Assembly: GCF_900155965.1 (NCBI RefSeq)
Contig: NZ_FTMG01000022.1
Location: 1 to 64,000, forward strand
Length of the DNA: 64,000 nucleotides
From: Mucilaginibacter lappiensis
GTDB lineage: Bacteria; Bacteroidota; Bacteroidia; Sphingobacteriales; Sphingobacteriaceae
Reading direction: 5' to 3'
How positions within the stretch are numbered: the first letter of the stretch is position 1; every line of letters begins with the position of its first letter. The notes under the pieces were generated by a model. It searched no databases. It was not told the DNA's origin and was given only the letters and a program-made list of their open reading frames with translations. Positions 54,101 through 62,015 of this stretch are shown in pieces. The translations under genes were made by a program, and so were the position numbers.

Positions 54101-54273
54101 CTATTTGCTTGTATCGCCGCACCATTAGATATGGTGCCCGATTCAGCTTCGGTCCAGGTAATTTGGGCAAATGTAACTTGTGTAGTAAAGAGTAATAGGA
54201 TACTGAATAATGTAGTGAGCAGCTTTCGCCGGTTCTGCCGCAAAGCAGAGGGAATAAAACACACCTGTTTCAT
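51187..54273 (-). CDS. T9SS-exported alpha-galactosidase-like clan GH-D glycosidase with two CBM domains
   Basis: About 1,028 residues from 54273 (MKQVCFIPS, signal peptide ends VTFAQ); the longer start at 54333 adds a polar head. Two CBM6/35-like domains begin ITWTEAESGTISNGA and IFYEAEAGTLAGG. The catalytic domain has FGWNSWGAIQ, AYIDLDSYWDNL, GVYWAPFVDWG, KIDFLGHAAIE (candidate nucleophile Asp) and RRIACDAYSSINDAKY (candidate acid/base Asp), as in GH27/36 enzymes. The C-terminal LTYYPNPTTSVLHLDN ... KGYKIYKY is a type A T9SS sorting domain. It acts on plant or microbial alpha-galactosides outside the cell; exact substrate not known. Confidence 0.8.
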   Translation of the reverse strand: MKQVCFIPSALRQNRRKLLTTLFSILLLFTTQVTFAQITWTEAESGTISNGAAIQANSSSSGGQQVGNLGGPSNGTLAIPVNVTTAGQYTLSVNYLTADPRNLFITVNNDSSVIVACNSGSWSTVATTTLVINLQAGTNTIKLNNNSLQWAPNVDRIGIAPIFYEAEAGTLAGGANIQSCSSCSGTSMVGNLGTGSVTNTVNVSTAGNYILTVYYATQDPRSFFVSVNNAAATELACVPSGGWTTVATATLTVALNAGNNTITLNNPGWYAPNADKLSLATIPATTKNISFAPNSRIEYDLTSGKYNVYFNGTKVITDAYATAQSNNLYSSLNYSTRTYSSTPVSDGLGSGTKHIISLSGSGLIPMQQVFYVYNNRSYFYTEVLLNGTGSNCYGMTPLASNNVVLPVSGDNRVLNVPFDNDTFISYNAASLSSSVNTTSSEVSALYDNNSRNGLVLGSIEHKDWKSGVQMVGSGSNTLSQLNLFGGFTNVNITRDARGHGWVGVGATTCKSPKMMVGFFSDWRDGMEEYGKSNRIAEPPYIFNWTLPTPFGWNSWGAIQSNLNLTNAKGVVDFFANNLTGFRNGNTAYIDLDSYWDNLNDGELKQFADYAKSKGLTPGVYWAPFVDWGKTSRTVEGSTYNYTDIWAKENGAYHDLDGTRALDPTHPGTKQRIAYMIGRFKTAGFQMIKIDFLGHAAIEADSYYDGNVHTGMQAYRQGMEYLIDQLAGQMLVYAAISPNLATARYAHMRRIACDAYSSINDAKYTLNSTNYGWWQTYMYNYIDADHEVLATETLGTNHVRVASGVITGTVITGDNYSTTGQWTGRAQTFFQNQDVLDIARNGVAFRAVDGNTGTGTSELFARGIGNYLYLAAFNYGTSSKSYTVNFSRIGLPNGTYAMKELYAGTTSNISNNSMSFTLGAADAAIYRITVGAGTVADVKNNQVIPVKAQPTSKLTYYPNPTTSVLHLDNSIEISALQLTEFGTGHTVKKFSNINNTHYELDLNGLSPGYYVINITDSKGKTKGYKIYKY

Positions 54274-54400
54274 AGTATAAGATTTAAGTTTAATTGGTTC
54301 AAATTGGTAAGATTTGAATTTACTGACTAACATTATAGTAGTAGAATTTCAGATCTTTTCGCAGCAAAAGCAAAGGATTGCCATGGTTGCTTTATAAAGG

Positions 54401-54453
54401 TATTAATTAAATTTTATTAATGTCATGTTTACATTAATAAAATTTAATTAATA
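54401..54453. repeat. 23-bp perfect AT-rich palindrome upstream of the glycosidase gene
   Basis: Arms 54401-54423 and 54431-54453 are exact inverted copies (TATTAATTAAATTTTATTAA + TGT), centre CATGTTT. It lies 68 nt upstream of the longer start (54333). There is no GC core, so a terminator is unlikely. Confidence 0.8.
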
Positions 54454-54507
54454 GGTAATATCGAGCACTATCTACCCATACGTTTATAGTTGGAAAAAGA
54501 TGCGCGT

Positions 54508-54552
54508 CTTAAAAGCGGAAAAATGTGTAATAATACACACGTCCGCTTTAAG
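54508..54552 (-). terminator. Hairpin after panD
   Basis: CTTAAAAGCGGA / TCCGCTTTAAG (one bulged base) with inner GTGT / ACAC. Lies 40 nt past the panD stop. Confidence 0.65.
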
Positions 54553-54592
54553 CAGTAAGGTATAGAAGAAAAATATCTTTGAGATATTAGAG

Positions 54593-54943
54593 TTACTTGA
54601 TAAGCTTATTATCGGAATCAGGGAATATCAATATAGGTTCGTAAGAGCGGGCCTCTTCGGCTTCCATGTAAGCGTATGACATAATGATCACAATATCGCC
54701 AACCTGGGCCAACCGTGCAGTAGCTCCGTTTAGGCAAACAGTACCGCTACCGCGTTCGCCCTTTATTACGTAAGTTTCAAAGCGTGCACCGTTATTATTA
54801 TTTACAATCTGCACCTTTTCGTTAGGTATAATATTGGCGGCCTCGATCAAATCTTCGTCAATTGTAATACTGCCCACGTAATTCAGTTCGGCTTGCGTTA
54901 CCTTAACCCGGTGAAGTTTGGACTTTAATATTTCAATAATCAT
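54593..54943 (-). CDS. panD: Aspartate 1-decarboxylase
   Basis: A 116-residue pyruvoyl-dependent enzyme: KSKLHRVKVTQAELNYVGS with the Gly24-Ser25 self-cleavage site, ITIDEDLIEAANII, NNNNGARFETYVIKGERGSG and DIVIIMSYAYM match the family over its full length. Makes beta-alanine for pantothenate. In the same direction as panC, separated by a repeat of about 115 bp. Confidence 0.95.
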   Translation of the reverse strand: MIIEILKSKLHRVKVTQAELNYVGSITIDEDLIEAANIIPNEKVQIVNNNNGARFETYVIKGERGSGTVCLNGATARLAQVGDIVIIMSYAYMEAEEARSYEPILIFPDSDNKLIK

Positions 54944-54959
54944 AGCGCAAAGTTAGGAA

Positions 54960-55075
54960 TAATTTAGTCTATTGGTTCATTGGTTTATTGGTTCATTAGT
55001 CTTGGCATTGCAATATTTAATTACAGTAATATGGGGTGATAAACTAATGAACCAATAAACCAGTGAACTAATCAA
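54960..55075. repeat. Long imperfect inverted repeat (ATTGGTTCATTGG type)
   Basis: Left units CTATTGGTTCATTGGTTTAT pair with right units AATGAACCAATAAACCAGTG; the right arm begins at the panC stop. It separates panC from panD within the operon. Confidence 0.8.
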
Positions 55076-55909
55076 CTATCCCCCAATCAACATGTTGTCT
55101 ATCAATCTTGTTTTGCCCGCACGGACGGCAACAAGCGCAACAATATTTTGAGTGTCTACGGTTGCGGTAGATAGAGTTTTTCCGTTAACTATCTCGAAGT
55201 ATTCCAACTCAATCCCTGGTTCATTACTGATCATGGCTTCGGCCTGTTGTTTTATTGCCGGAATAGTACCCGCATCAAAATTAGTTTTAACCCAGTTTAA
55301 TGTTTTTGATAATATAAGGGCGTGTTCACGGTCATAAGGGGTTAAGTGAATATTTCTTGAACTCATGGCCAATCCATCAGTTTCGCGTTGAATAGGGCAC
55401 ATCACCATTTGGACTGGCATATGCAACAGATCAACCATTTTACTCACAACCAGGAACTGCTGATAATCTTTCTGACCGAAAAAGGCTAGATCGGGTTTAA
55501 CAATATTAAACAATTTAGAAACCACCTGAGTAACGCCCTGGTAATGCCCTGGTCTGAACTTACCCTCCAGTAAATGCTCCAGATCGCCTATATCTAAATG
55601 CCATTTCTCATTATCATCATATATTTCACTAACGGTTGGATTAAATAGAACATCACAGCCGGATTGTTCAAGCATCGCTATATCTGCAGCTATGGGGCGA
55701 GGATATTTTTCAAGATCTTTTGGGTCGTTAAACTGGGTAGGGTTTACAAAGATGCTGCAAACTACTTCGTCGCTATTTTGCTGTGCTTGTTTGATTAATG
55801 ATATATGGCCTTGGTGTAGAGCGCCCATGGTTGGAACAAAACCCACTATTTTGCCCTGTTTGGAGGTAAAATACTGAGCTATTTCATTTTTGGTGGTAAA
55901 TATTTTCAA
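55076..55909 (-). CDS. panC: Pantothenate synthetase
   Basis: A 277-residue nucleotidyltransferase-fold ligase. VGFVPTMGALHQGHISLI contains the HxGH motif; FVNPTQFNDPKDLEKYPR, GKFRPGHYQGVTQVVSKLFN, AFFGQKDYQQ and MSSRNIHL are the remaining signature blocks. Condenses pantoate with beta-alanine, the product of PanD encoded next door. Its promoter side faces the GT5-like gene (divergent); normal length, no defects seen. Confidence 0.97.
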   Translation of the reverse strand: MKIFTTKNEIAQYFTSKQGKIVGFVPTMGALHQGHISLIKQAQQNSDEVVCSIFVNPTQFNDPKDLEKYPRPIAADIAMLEQSGCDVLFNPTVSEIYDDNEKWHLDIGDLEHLLEGKFRPGHYQGVTQVVSKLFNIVKPDLAFFGQKDYQQFLVVSKMVDLLHMPVQMVMCPIQRETDGLAMSSRNIHLTPYDREHALILSKTLNWVKTNFDAGTIPAIKQQAEAMISNEPGIELEYFEIVNGKTLSTATVDTQNIVALVAVRAGKTRLIDNMLIGG

Positions 55910-55984
55910 TGGAAAAGTTATTACAAATTTTGGTAAAGGTGTACATTTGTCTAAAAAATACCAAAAGTTACTTGCGTAATTCGT

Positions 55985-56015
55985 TGACAGTTCATATAAT
56001 AATGCTTATATTTGC
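55985..56015 (+). promoter_or_regulatory. Promoter of the GT5-like / DUF4270 genes
   Basis: TTG (55985-55987), a 20-nt spacer, TATATTTG (56008-56015). Matches the Bacteroidota consensus well; ATG is 47 nt downstream. Confidence 0.8.
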
Positions 56016-56062
56016 AGACTCAAATTTTTTGACTTCTTTACATATTTAATACTGATTAAGTG

Positions 56063-56887
56063 ATGGGTAAATCTAAGCTTTTGTTTATAACTCATGAAAT
56101 GTCTCCCTTTCTCGAACTCACAAAAATTGCTGAAATAACACGCCAACTTCCGCAGGCTGTGCAGGAGAAAGGTTACGAGATCCGTATCCTTATGCCGCGT
56201 TTTGGCAATATCAATGAGCGCAGGAATAGACTTCATGAAGTGATCCGTTTATCGGGAATGAACATCATTATCAACGATAATGATAACCCGTTGATCATTA
56301 AAGTAGCATCTATCCCGGCGGCGCGTATGCAGGTGTATTTTTTAGATAATGAGGAATATTTTCAGCGTAAACATGTGTTTGGTGATAAAGACGGTAAGTT
56401 TTACGCTGATAACGACGAAAGAATGATCTTCTTTTGTAAAGGTGCATTGGAAACAGTAAAAAAACTGGGCTGGGCTCCGGATATTATCCATTGCCACGGC
56501 TGGTTAAGCGCATTGGTTCCTGCTTACTTGAAAACCACTTATAAAGACGATCCGACATTTAAAAACTCTAAAATTATTTACTCCATTTACGAAAATGATT
56601 TTAAAGAGAAATTAGACGCCGATTTCGCACAGAAAGCGGTAATGAGTAACATGACCGAACATCATGTTGAAGCCTATAAAGAAGGCTCTAATTCTGCATT
56701 GTACGCAGGAGCCATTCAGTACTCTGACGGAATTGTTTTAGGCAGTGAGAATATAGATGCAGATGTGTTAAATAATGTTAAAAACAGCAATAAATCGGTT
56801 TTAGAATTTGATTCTACCGCAGATTTCGAAAATTATTACAATTTTTACGACGAAATTACCAACGACGAATTGGTGCATGTTGCTTAA
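56063..56887 (+). CDS. Stand-alone GT5 N-terminal domain (glycogen/starch synthase-like)
   Basis: 274 residues from ATG 56063 (a GTG lies 3 nt upstream). The fold of the starch-synthase catalytic domain is recognisable: KLLFITHEMSPFLELTKIAE, LPQAVQEKGYEIRILMPRFG, YFQRKHVFGDKDGKFYADND, RMIFFCKGALETVKKLGW and PDIIHCHGWLSALVPAYLK. The usual KxGGL sugar-nucleotide motif is replaced by ELTKIAE and the whole C-terminal GT1-type domain is absent, so glycosyl transfer is doubtful. A gene for a lone domain of this size between panC and DUF4270 seems to be a Bacteroidota arrangement; possibly a regulatory or structural protein. Confidence 0.7.
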   Translation: MGKSKLLFITHEMSPFLELTKIAEITRQLPQAVQEKGYEIRILMPRFGNINERRNRLHEVIRLSGMNIIINDNDNPLIIKVASIPAARMQVYFLDNEEYFQRKHVFGDKDGKFYADNDERMIFFCKGALETVKKLGWAPDIIHCHGWLSALVPAYLKTTYKDDPTFKNSKIIYSIYENDFKEKLDADFAQKAVMSNMTEHHVEAYKEGSNSALYAGAIQYSDGIVLGSENIDADVLNNVKNSNKSVLEFDSTADFENYYNFYDEITNDELVHVA

Positions 56888-56902
56888 TCTTTAATATTAT
56901 AT

Positions 56903-58300
56903 ATGAAATTTTTAAGATTAGACTTATTGACCTTGTTAATAAGTCTTTTTATTTTTAATAGTTGTAAACGGCAGGATGGAATTGGTTTAGGTATCGATCC
57001 AACCAACCAGATCAATGGTGCCCTGGTAGTGGATAGCAATATCATTATCCGCACAGAATTCGATTCTACTGCAGTTACGTCCGGACTTGCAAAAACACCG
57101 CTTGGTAACTTTACTGATCCTGCATTTGGTACCACTGTTTCAAATGTGGCTCTTGGTATATCGTTACCGAACGATGCGGCATATACAGTACCTGCAGGTA
57201 CGTTAACTATAGATTCCGCTGTGCTTGTATTAAGATATGCTAATGGTTTTTATGGCGATTCGGTTGCTACACGTTATACAGCAAATGTTTATCAGTTAGC
57301 AGAAAAAGCAGGTGTCCAGACTTATTATAATACAAAACGCTGGCAGGTGAATACGGGAACTGTGTGGGGAACAAAAACGTTTACTGCACGTACTCATGAT
57401 AGCGTAACTATTGCCAATATCAGAACGGGTAAAGTAGATACCATACAAAAGGTAGGTCCGCAGGTGCGTATCCCATTTAGTAAAGCATTTATATATAATA
57501 ACCTATTTAATGCAAACGGCTCGCAGTTAGCTTCTACATTGCTTTTCCAAAATGCGGTAAAAGGGCTATACATAACATTGGATAAAGGACAAGCGAATAA
57601 CGTAGGTGGTATTTTACAATTAGCACTTGACTCTTCTAGGTTAGATGTGTTTTATAAAACAGTTAATGGTACAACGATTGACACCGCCACAGTGTCATTA
57701 CCTTTTGTATCACATAGCGCGGCGATAACATATACATATACTACAACCATCCAGGCATTATTAGCAGATAAAGTAAATTCACAAAACACAGTTTATTTGC
57801 AAGGACTGGCGGGACTAAGGGCTAAAGTAAGTTTTCCAGATCTTAACAAATTTAATCCGGATTCTATTGTGTTGAACCGGGCCGAGTTGGTAATTACACC
57901 TCAACCTAACTCAGGTATACCATATGCGCCATTGCCCAAGTTAACCATGTACCAGTTAGATATAGCTCATCAGCGAACGTATATTCAGGATGCTTCACCG
58001 AGCGACGGACGTAATCAAATATCGGCATTTGGAGGCAGGTATGATAAAACTAAAAAGGAATATCATTTTTTAGTGACAGCCTATGTTCAGGATCTGATAC
58101 GTAAAAAGACGGTAGACTATGGAACTTTTATCGCCCCGATTGATACCACCGAGGTTACCACTGTAAGTGGCAGCAGCGTTGGAACAACCAGTATTTCGCC
58201 GAGCGTGCAAGTTGCAGCCCGTACAGTTGCGGTTGGTAGTGATAAAAGCTCACCTTATAAGATCAAGCTAAACATTATTTACACCCGGATACGGAAGTAA
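56903..58300 (+). CDS. DUF4270 family lipoprotein
   Basis: A 465-residue lipoprotein; lipobox IFNSC with Cys21. The mature part begins RQDGIGLGIDPTNQINGAL and contains the DUF4270 blocks (VVDSNIIIRTEFDSTAVTSG, TPLGNFTDPAFGTTVSNVAL, TLTIDSAVLVLRY, GTFIAPIDTTEVT). Predominantly beta. The function is unknown. Starts 15 nt after the GT5-like gene, so both are co-transcribed. Followed by a terminator and glmS. Confidence 0.88.
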   Translation: MKFLRLDLLTLLISLFIFNSCKRQDGIGLGIDPTNQINGALVVDSNIIIRTEFDSTAVTSGLAKTPLGNFTDPAFGTTVSNVALGISLPNDAAYTVPAGTLTIDSAVLVLRYANGFYGDSVATRYTANVYQLAEKAGVQTYYNTKRWQVNTGTVWGTKTFTARTHDSVTIANIRTGKVDTIQKVGPQVRIPFSKAFIYNNLFNANGSQLASTLLFQNAVKGLYITLDKGQANNVGGILQLALDSSRLDVFYKTVNGTTIDTATVSLPFVSHSAAITYTYTTTIQALLADKVNSQNTVYLQGLAGLRAKVSFPDLNKFNPDSIVLNRAELVITPQPNSGIPYAPLPKLTMYQLDIAHQRTYIQDASPSDGRNQISAFGGRYDKTKKEYHFLVTAYVQDLIRKKTVDYGTFIAPIDTTEVTTVSGSSVGTTSISPSVQVAARTVAVGSDKSSPYKIKLNIIYTRIRK

Positions 58301-58323
58301 ATAAAAGCACATATTAATAAAAG

Positions 58324-58342
58324 AATCCCCGTTAAGGGGATT
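58324..58342 (+). terminator. Terminator after DUF4270
   Basis: AATCCCC / GGGGATT with a GTTAA loop and TTTT tail. Confidence 0.88.
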
Positions 58343-58453
58343 TTTTGTTTAAGCTATTTCTACTTTTTAAAATTTGTTTTGAAGTAGGGAAAAACTCTTT
58401 CCATTTGTGAAAAAAACAAAATAATAAGCTGCCATTTATGTTATATAGCTAAT

Positions 58454-58461
58454 TATTTTTG
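58454..58461 (+). promoter_or_regulatory. -7 box of glmS
   Basis: TATTTTTG. It lies over the upstream alternative start at 58459, supporting initiation at 58489. No clear -33 element. Confidence 0.5.
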
Positions 58462-58488
58462 CTCCATTTACACTTTATTAAATTTATT

Positions 58489-60324
58489 ATGTGCGGAATT
58501 GTTGGTTATATAGGTTACCGGGATGCTTATCCCATTATTATAAAAGGGCTTCATCGTTTAGAATATCGGGGTTATGACAGTGCCGGTATTGCTTTACTTG
58601 ATCAGGAACTGAAAGTTTACAAAAAGGCAGGAAAGGTTGATGACCTTGAAAAGTTTGTTAAAGATATTGATTTGAAAGGATCAATTGGTATGGGGCATAC
58701 CCGTTGGGCCACGCATGGTGAACCAAACGACCGTAACTCACACCCCCATTCATCAGGAAATCGCAAATTAACCATCATTCATAATGGCATTATCGAAAAC
58801 TATGGTGTTATAAAAGAAACTTTGCTTGCCAAAGGGCATACTTTTAAAAGCGATACGGACACCGAAGTACTGATTCATTTGATAGAGGATATACAGCTGC
58901 AGGGTGGCCTTGAATTACGAGAAGCCGTGCGGGTTGCTTTAAACAAGGTAATAGGGGCTTATGCTATTGTGATCATGAGCGCCGATGAACCAGATCAGTT
59001 AATAGCCGCCCGTAAAGGGAGCCCGATGGTGATAGGCGTAGGTAAAGGCGAATACTTTATAGCCTCAGATGCTACACCAATTGTAGAATACACCAAAAAT
59101 GTGATCTATTTAAATGATAATGAAATAGCTTACATCAATCGGGAAAACCTGCTGATCAAAAATATTGATAACTCAGTTCAGACACCATATATACAGGAAC
59201 TCGATCTGAAGCTGGAGACGCTTGAAAAGGGAGGGTATGATCACTTCATGCTTAAAGAGATATATGAGCAACCCCGGTCTATTCGTGATTGTCTGCGTGG
59301 TCGTATCTATCCACAACAGGGTAAAGTACAACTGGGTGGTATTAAGGAGTATGCTGAGAAGCTGAAGAACGTCGATCGTATCATTATAATAGCCTGTGGT
59401 ACTTCTTGGCATGCCGGGTTGGTAGGTGAATATCTCATTGAGGAGTACGCCCGTGTTCCGGTTGAGGTGGAATATGCGTCAGAGTTCAGGTATCGGAACC
59501 CCATCATTACGGAAAAAGATTTGGTGATAGCGATTTCACAATCGGGTGAAACAGCCGATACCATGGCTGCTATAGAACTAGCAAAGGAAAAAGGTGCTAC
59601 CATATTTGGTGTTTGCAATGTGGTAGGCGCGTCTATTCCGCGTATTACCCATGCTGGAGTTTACACACATGCCGGGCCCGAAATTGGTGTAGCTTCTACA
59701 AAGGCTTTTACTGCACAGGTAAGCGTATTAACGCTAATGGCATTTTACATAGCACAACAAAGAGGTACCATAACACAAAGCAAGCTGGTGGAATATCTAA
59801 CAGAACTGAACGAGGTTCCGCAATTGGTAGAAAAAGCATTAAAATCAAATGAACGGGTAAAGGAAATAGCTGCGAAATTCAAAGATTCAACCAATTGTCT
59901 GTTCCTGGGCAGAGGGAGCTCCTTCCCCGTAGCGTTAGAAGGTGCTTTAAAGCTTAAGGAAATATCTTATATACATGCCGAAGGTTATCCGGCTGCCGAA
60001 ATGAAACACGGCCCAATTGCCTTAATTGATGACGATATGCCTGTGGTGTTTATTGCCACCCAGCATTCATCTTACGAAAAAGTAATCAGTAACATTCAAG
60101 AAGTAAAGGCCCGTAAGGGTCACGTTATAGCTATTGTTACCGAAGGAGATACCGAGGTGAGGAATATGGCCGATTATGTAATTGAGATACCACAAACCAA
60201 TGAAGCATTTGTGCCGCTGGTAGCTACTATACCGCTACAGCTATTGGCCTACCACATTGCTGTAATGCGGGGCTGTAATGTTGATCAGCCTCGTAACCTG
60301 GCTAAGTCTGTTACGGTAGAGTAG
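58489..60324 (+). CDS. glmS: Glutamine-fructose-6-phosphate transaminase (isomerizing)
   Basis: 611 residues from ATG 58489; this start places the nucleophile Cys as residue 2 (MCGIVGYIG), which the enzyme needs free after Met removal, and the longer frame would bury it. Glutaminase domain: HTRWATHGEPNDRNSHPHSS; sugar isomerase domain: IIIACGTSWHAGLVGEYLIE, SQSGETADTMAAIELAKEKG, AEMKHGPIALID, ending KSVTVE. Makes glucosamine 6-phosphate for peptidoglycan and LPS. No visible glmS ribozyme or riboswitch motif in the short leader (not tested). Confidence 0.97.
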   Translation: MCGIVGYIGYRDAYPIIIKGLHRLEYRGYDSAGIALLDQELKVYKKAGKVDDLEKFVKDIDLKGSIGMGHTRWATHGEPNDRNSHPHSSGNRKLTIIHNGIIENYGVIKETLLAKGHTFKSDTDTEVLIHLIEDIQLQGGLELREAVRVALNKVIGAYAIVIMSADEPDQLIAARKGSPMVIGVGKGEYFIASDATPIVEYTKNVIYLNDNEIAYINRENLLIKNIDNSVQTPYIQELDLKLETLEKGGYDHFMLKEIYEQPRSIRDCLRGRIYPQQGKVQLGGIKEYAEKLKNVDRIIIIACGTSWHAGLVGEYLIEEYARVPVEVEYASEFRYRNPIITEKDLVIAISQSGETADTMAAIELAKEKGATIFGVCNVVGASIPRITHAGVYTHAGPEIGVASTKAFTAQVSVLTLMAFYIAQQRGTITQSKLVEYLTELNEVPQLVEKALKSNERVKEIAAKFKDSTNCLFLGRGSSFPVALEGALKLKEISYIHAEGYPAAEMKHGPIALIDDDMPVVFIATQHSSYEKVISNIQEVKARKGHVIAIVTEGDTEVRNMADYVIEIPQTNEAFVPLVATIPLQLLAYHIAVMRGCNVDQPRNLAKSVTVE

Positions 60325-60364
60325 TACAGTTTGCAGCCTGCGATGGACAATTTGCAGTTTATCA

Positions 60365-60397
60365 AAAAAAGCGATGGGTTAATACCATCGCTTTTTT
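60365..60397. terminator. Terminator between glmS and katA
   Basis: Perfect 13-bp stem AAAAAAGCGATGG / CCATCGCTTTTTT, flanked by TTTGCAG-type repeat units (60330-60360 and 60405-60430). Works in both directions. Confidence 0.92.
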
Positions 60398-60434
60398 GTA
60401 TTTAATTCTGCAAGCTGCTGACTGCCAACTATAC

Positions 60435-61928
60435 CTAAGCCGGCATTTGTTTCATGGTTTCGGCCAGATCAAGCTCAAGACCTTTGGCAATAGCCATTCC
60501 TAAATTGATATCTGCCCTGAACCAATGACACAGCTGGCGGTTAACGATTTGATCTTTTTTAGGTCCGTCAATGCCACTCATAGAACCTACAAGGTTATTG
60601 ATCAGGTCATGTTTCGCCTGCGCATCCATTAAGCGATATAAATTACCTGGCTGAGTATAATGATCGTTTTCCCCTTCTCCGTTACGATCATACCAGTCAC
60701 CTACAGAGTTGCCAAAATCCCAGGCCGGTTCTTTGTACGTTTGATCCGCTTCAATTTCATCAAAACTGTTTGGGAAATAGTTAGGACCTGAACCTCCATT
60801 GCCATCAACACGCATTTGACCATCCCGCTGATAATTGTTTACCATAAACGGACATTTGTTAACCGGGATCTGTTCATAGTTACCGCCCAGGCGATAGCGG
60901 TGTGCATCTGGATAAGAAAGGATACGGCCTTGTAACATTTTATCGGGCGAGTAACCAACTCCATCAATTAAGTGTGCCGGAGCAAAAGCAGCCTGCTCAA
61001 CATGGGCAAAATAATTATCTGGGTTTTCGTTTAATTCCATTACACCCACATCAATCAATGGATAGTCGGCGTGAGGCCATACTTTGGTTAAGTCAAATGG
61101 GTTGATATGATATTTGGCGGCGTCAGCTTCTGGCATTACTTGTATTTTCATATCCCATTTTGGGAAATTGCCATTATCAATAGCTTTTAGCAGGTCATGT
61201 TGAGCAAAGTCGGGGTTTTTACCCTTCATTTCTACAGCTTCGGCATCTGTAAAGTTTTTAATACCTTGTTGCGTTTTAAAGTGGAATTTTATCCAGAATC
61301 TTTCATTTTTAGCATTGATGAAGGAGAAGGTATGACTGCCAAACCCATCCATGTGCCGATAGCCATACGGAGTACCCCTGTCGCTCATCAGGATAGTTAC
61401 CTGGTGCAGGCTTTCCGGATTTAACGACCAAAAATCCCACATCATGGTGGCGCTTTTGCAATTAGTGTATGGGTCGCGTTTTTGGGTATGAATAAAATCG
61501 CCAAATTTCTTAGGGTCTTTTATGAAAAATACGGGCGTATTGTTACCAACAAGATCCCAGTTACCGTCTTCTGTGTAAAATTTAACAGCAAATCCACGTG
61601 GATCACGTTCGGTATCAGCCGAACCTTTTTCGCCACCAACAGTCGAAAAACGTAAGAATAATTTTGTTTGTTTCCCTATTTGGTTAAATACTTTGGCACG
61701 AGTGTATTTTGAAATATCATGGGTTATGGTTAGCGTTCCATAAGCACCTGACCCTTTAGCATGTACCACGCGCTCAGGAATGCGCTCGCGGTTAAAATGA
61801 GCCATTTTTTCATGGAGAATATAGTCCTGCAACAATATTGGTCCTCGTGGACCGGCAGTTTGCGAATTTTCATTTTCCGCATATGGCCTGCCAGAGGCAG
61901 TGGTGAGTTTCTTTTTATTAGTTTCCAT
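60435..61928 (-). CDS. katA: Catalase (small-subunit haem type)
   Basis: A 497-residue monofunctional catalase. RIPERVVHAKGSGAYGTL holds the active-site His, DLVGNNTPVFFIKDPKKFGD the distal Asn, and RILSYPDAHRYRLGGNY the proximal haem-ligand Tyr. The length matches small-subunit clade 3 enzymes. Degrades H2O2 in the cytosol. Divergent from oxyR with an 87-nt intergenic region that carries inverted half-sites, so OxyR control is expected. Confidence 0.97.
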   Translation of the reverse strand: METNKKKLTTASGRPYAENENSQTAGPRGPILLQDYILHEKMAHFNRERIPERVVHAKGSGAYGTLTITHDISKYTRAKVFNQIGKQTKLFLRFSTVGGEKGSADTERDPRGFAVKFYTEDGNWDLVGNNTPVFFIKDPKKFGDFIHTQKRDPYTNCKSATMMWDFWSLNPESLHQVTILMSDRGTPYGYRHMDGFGSHTFSFINAKNERFWIKFHFKTQQGIKNFTDAEAVEMKGKNPDFAQHDLLKAIDNGNFPKWDMKIQVMPEADAAKYHINPFDLTKVWPHADYPLIDVGVMELNENPDNYFAHVEQAAFAPAHLIDGVGYSPDKMLQGRILSYPDAHRYRLGGNYEQIPVNKCPFMVNNYQRDGQMRVDGNGGSGPNYFPNSFDEIEADQTYKEPAWDFGNSVGDWYDRNGEGENDHYTQPGNLYRLMDAQAKHDLINNLVGSMSGIDGPKKDQIVNRQLCHWFRADINLGMAIAKGLELDLAETMKQMPA

Positions 61929-62015
61929 AGTTATCGGGGTTTCTTATTCAAACTTCACCATAATATTTCAATAGAAAAAATCAATAATTGTTATATTTGA
62001 ATAGAATCTCTCTAT
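61929..62015. promoter_or_regulatory. katA-oxyR divergent regulatory region
   Basis: TATTCAAA (61945-61952) and TTTGAATA (61996-62003) are inverted; ATAG / CTAT-like half sites (AATAG at 61970 and 62001) lie around them. TATATTTG (61992-61999) is a -7 box for oxyR. Consistent with OxyR binding but no site is exact to the enterobacterial consensus. Confidence 0.5.

Noticed and set aside
56063..56887. Frameshifted glycogen synthase pseudogene
   Set aside because: The next gene starts 15 nt later and no remnant of the C-terminal domain is found in any frame; the reading frame is clean and has its own good promoter.
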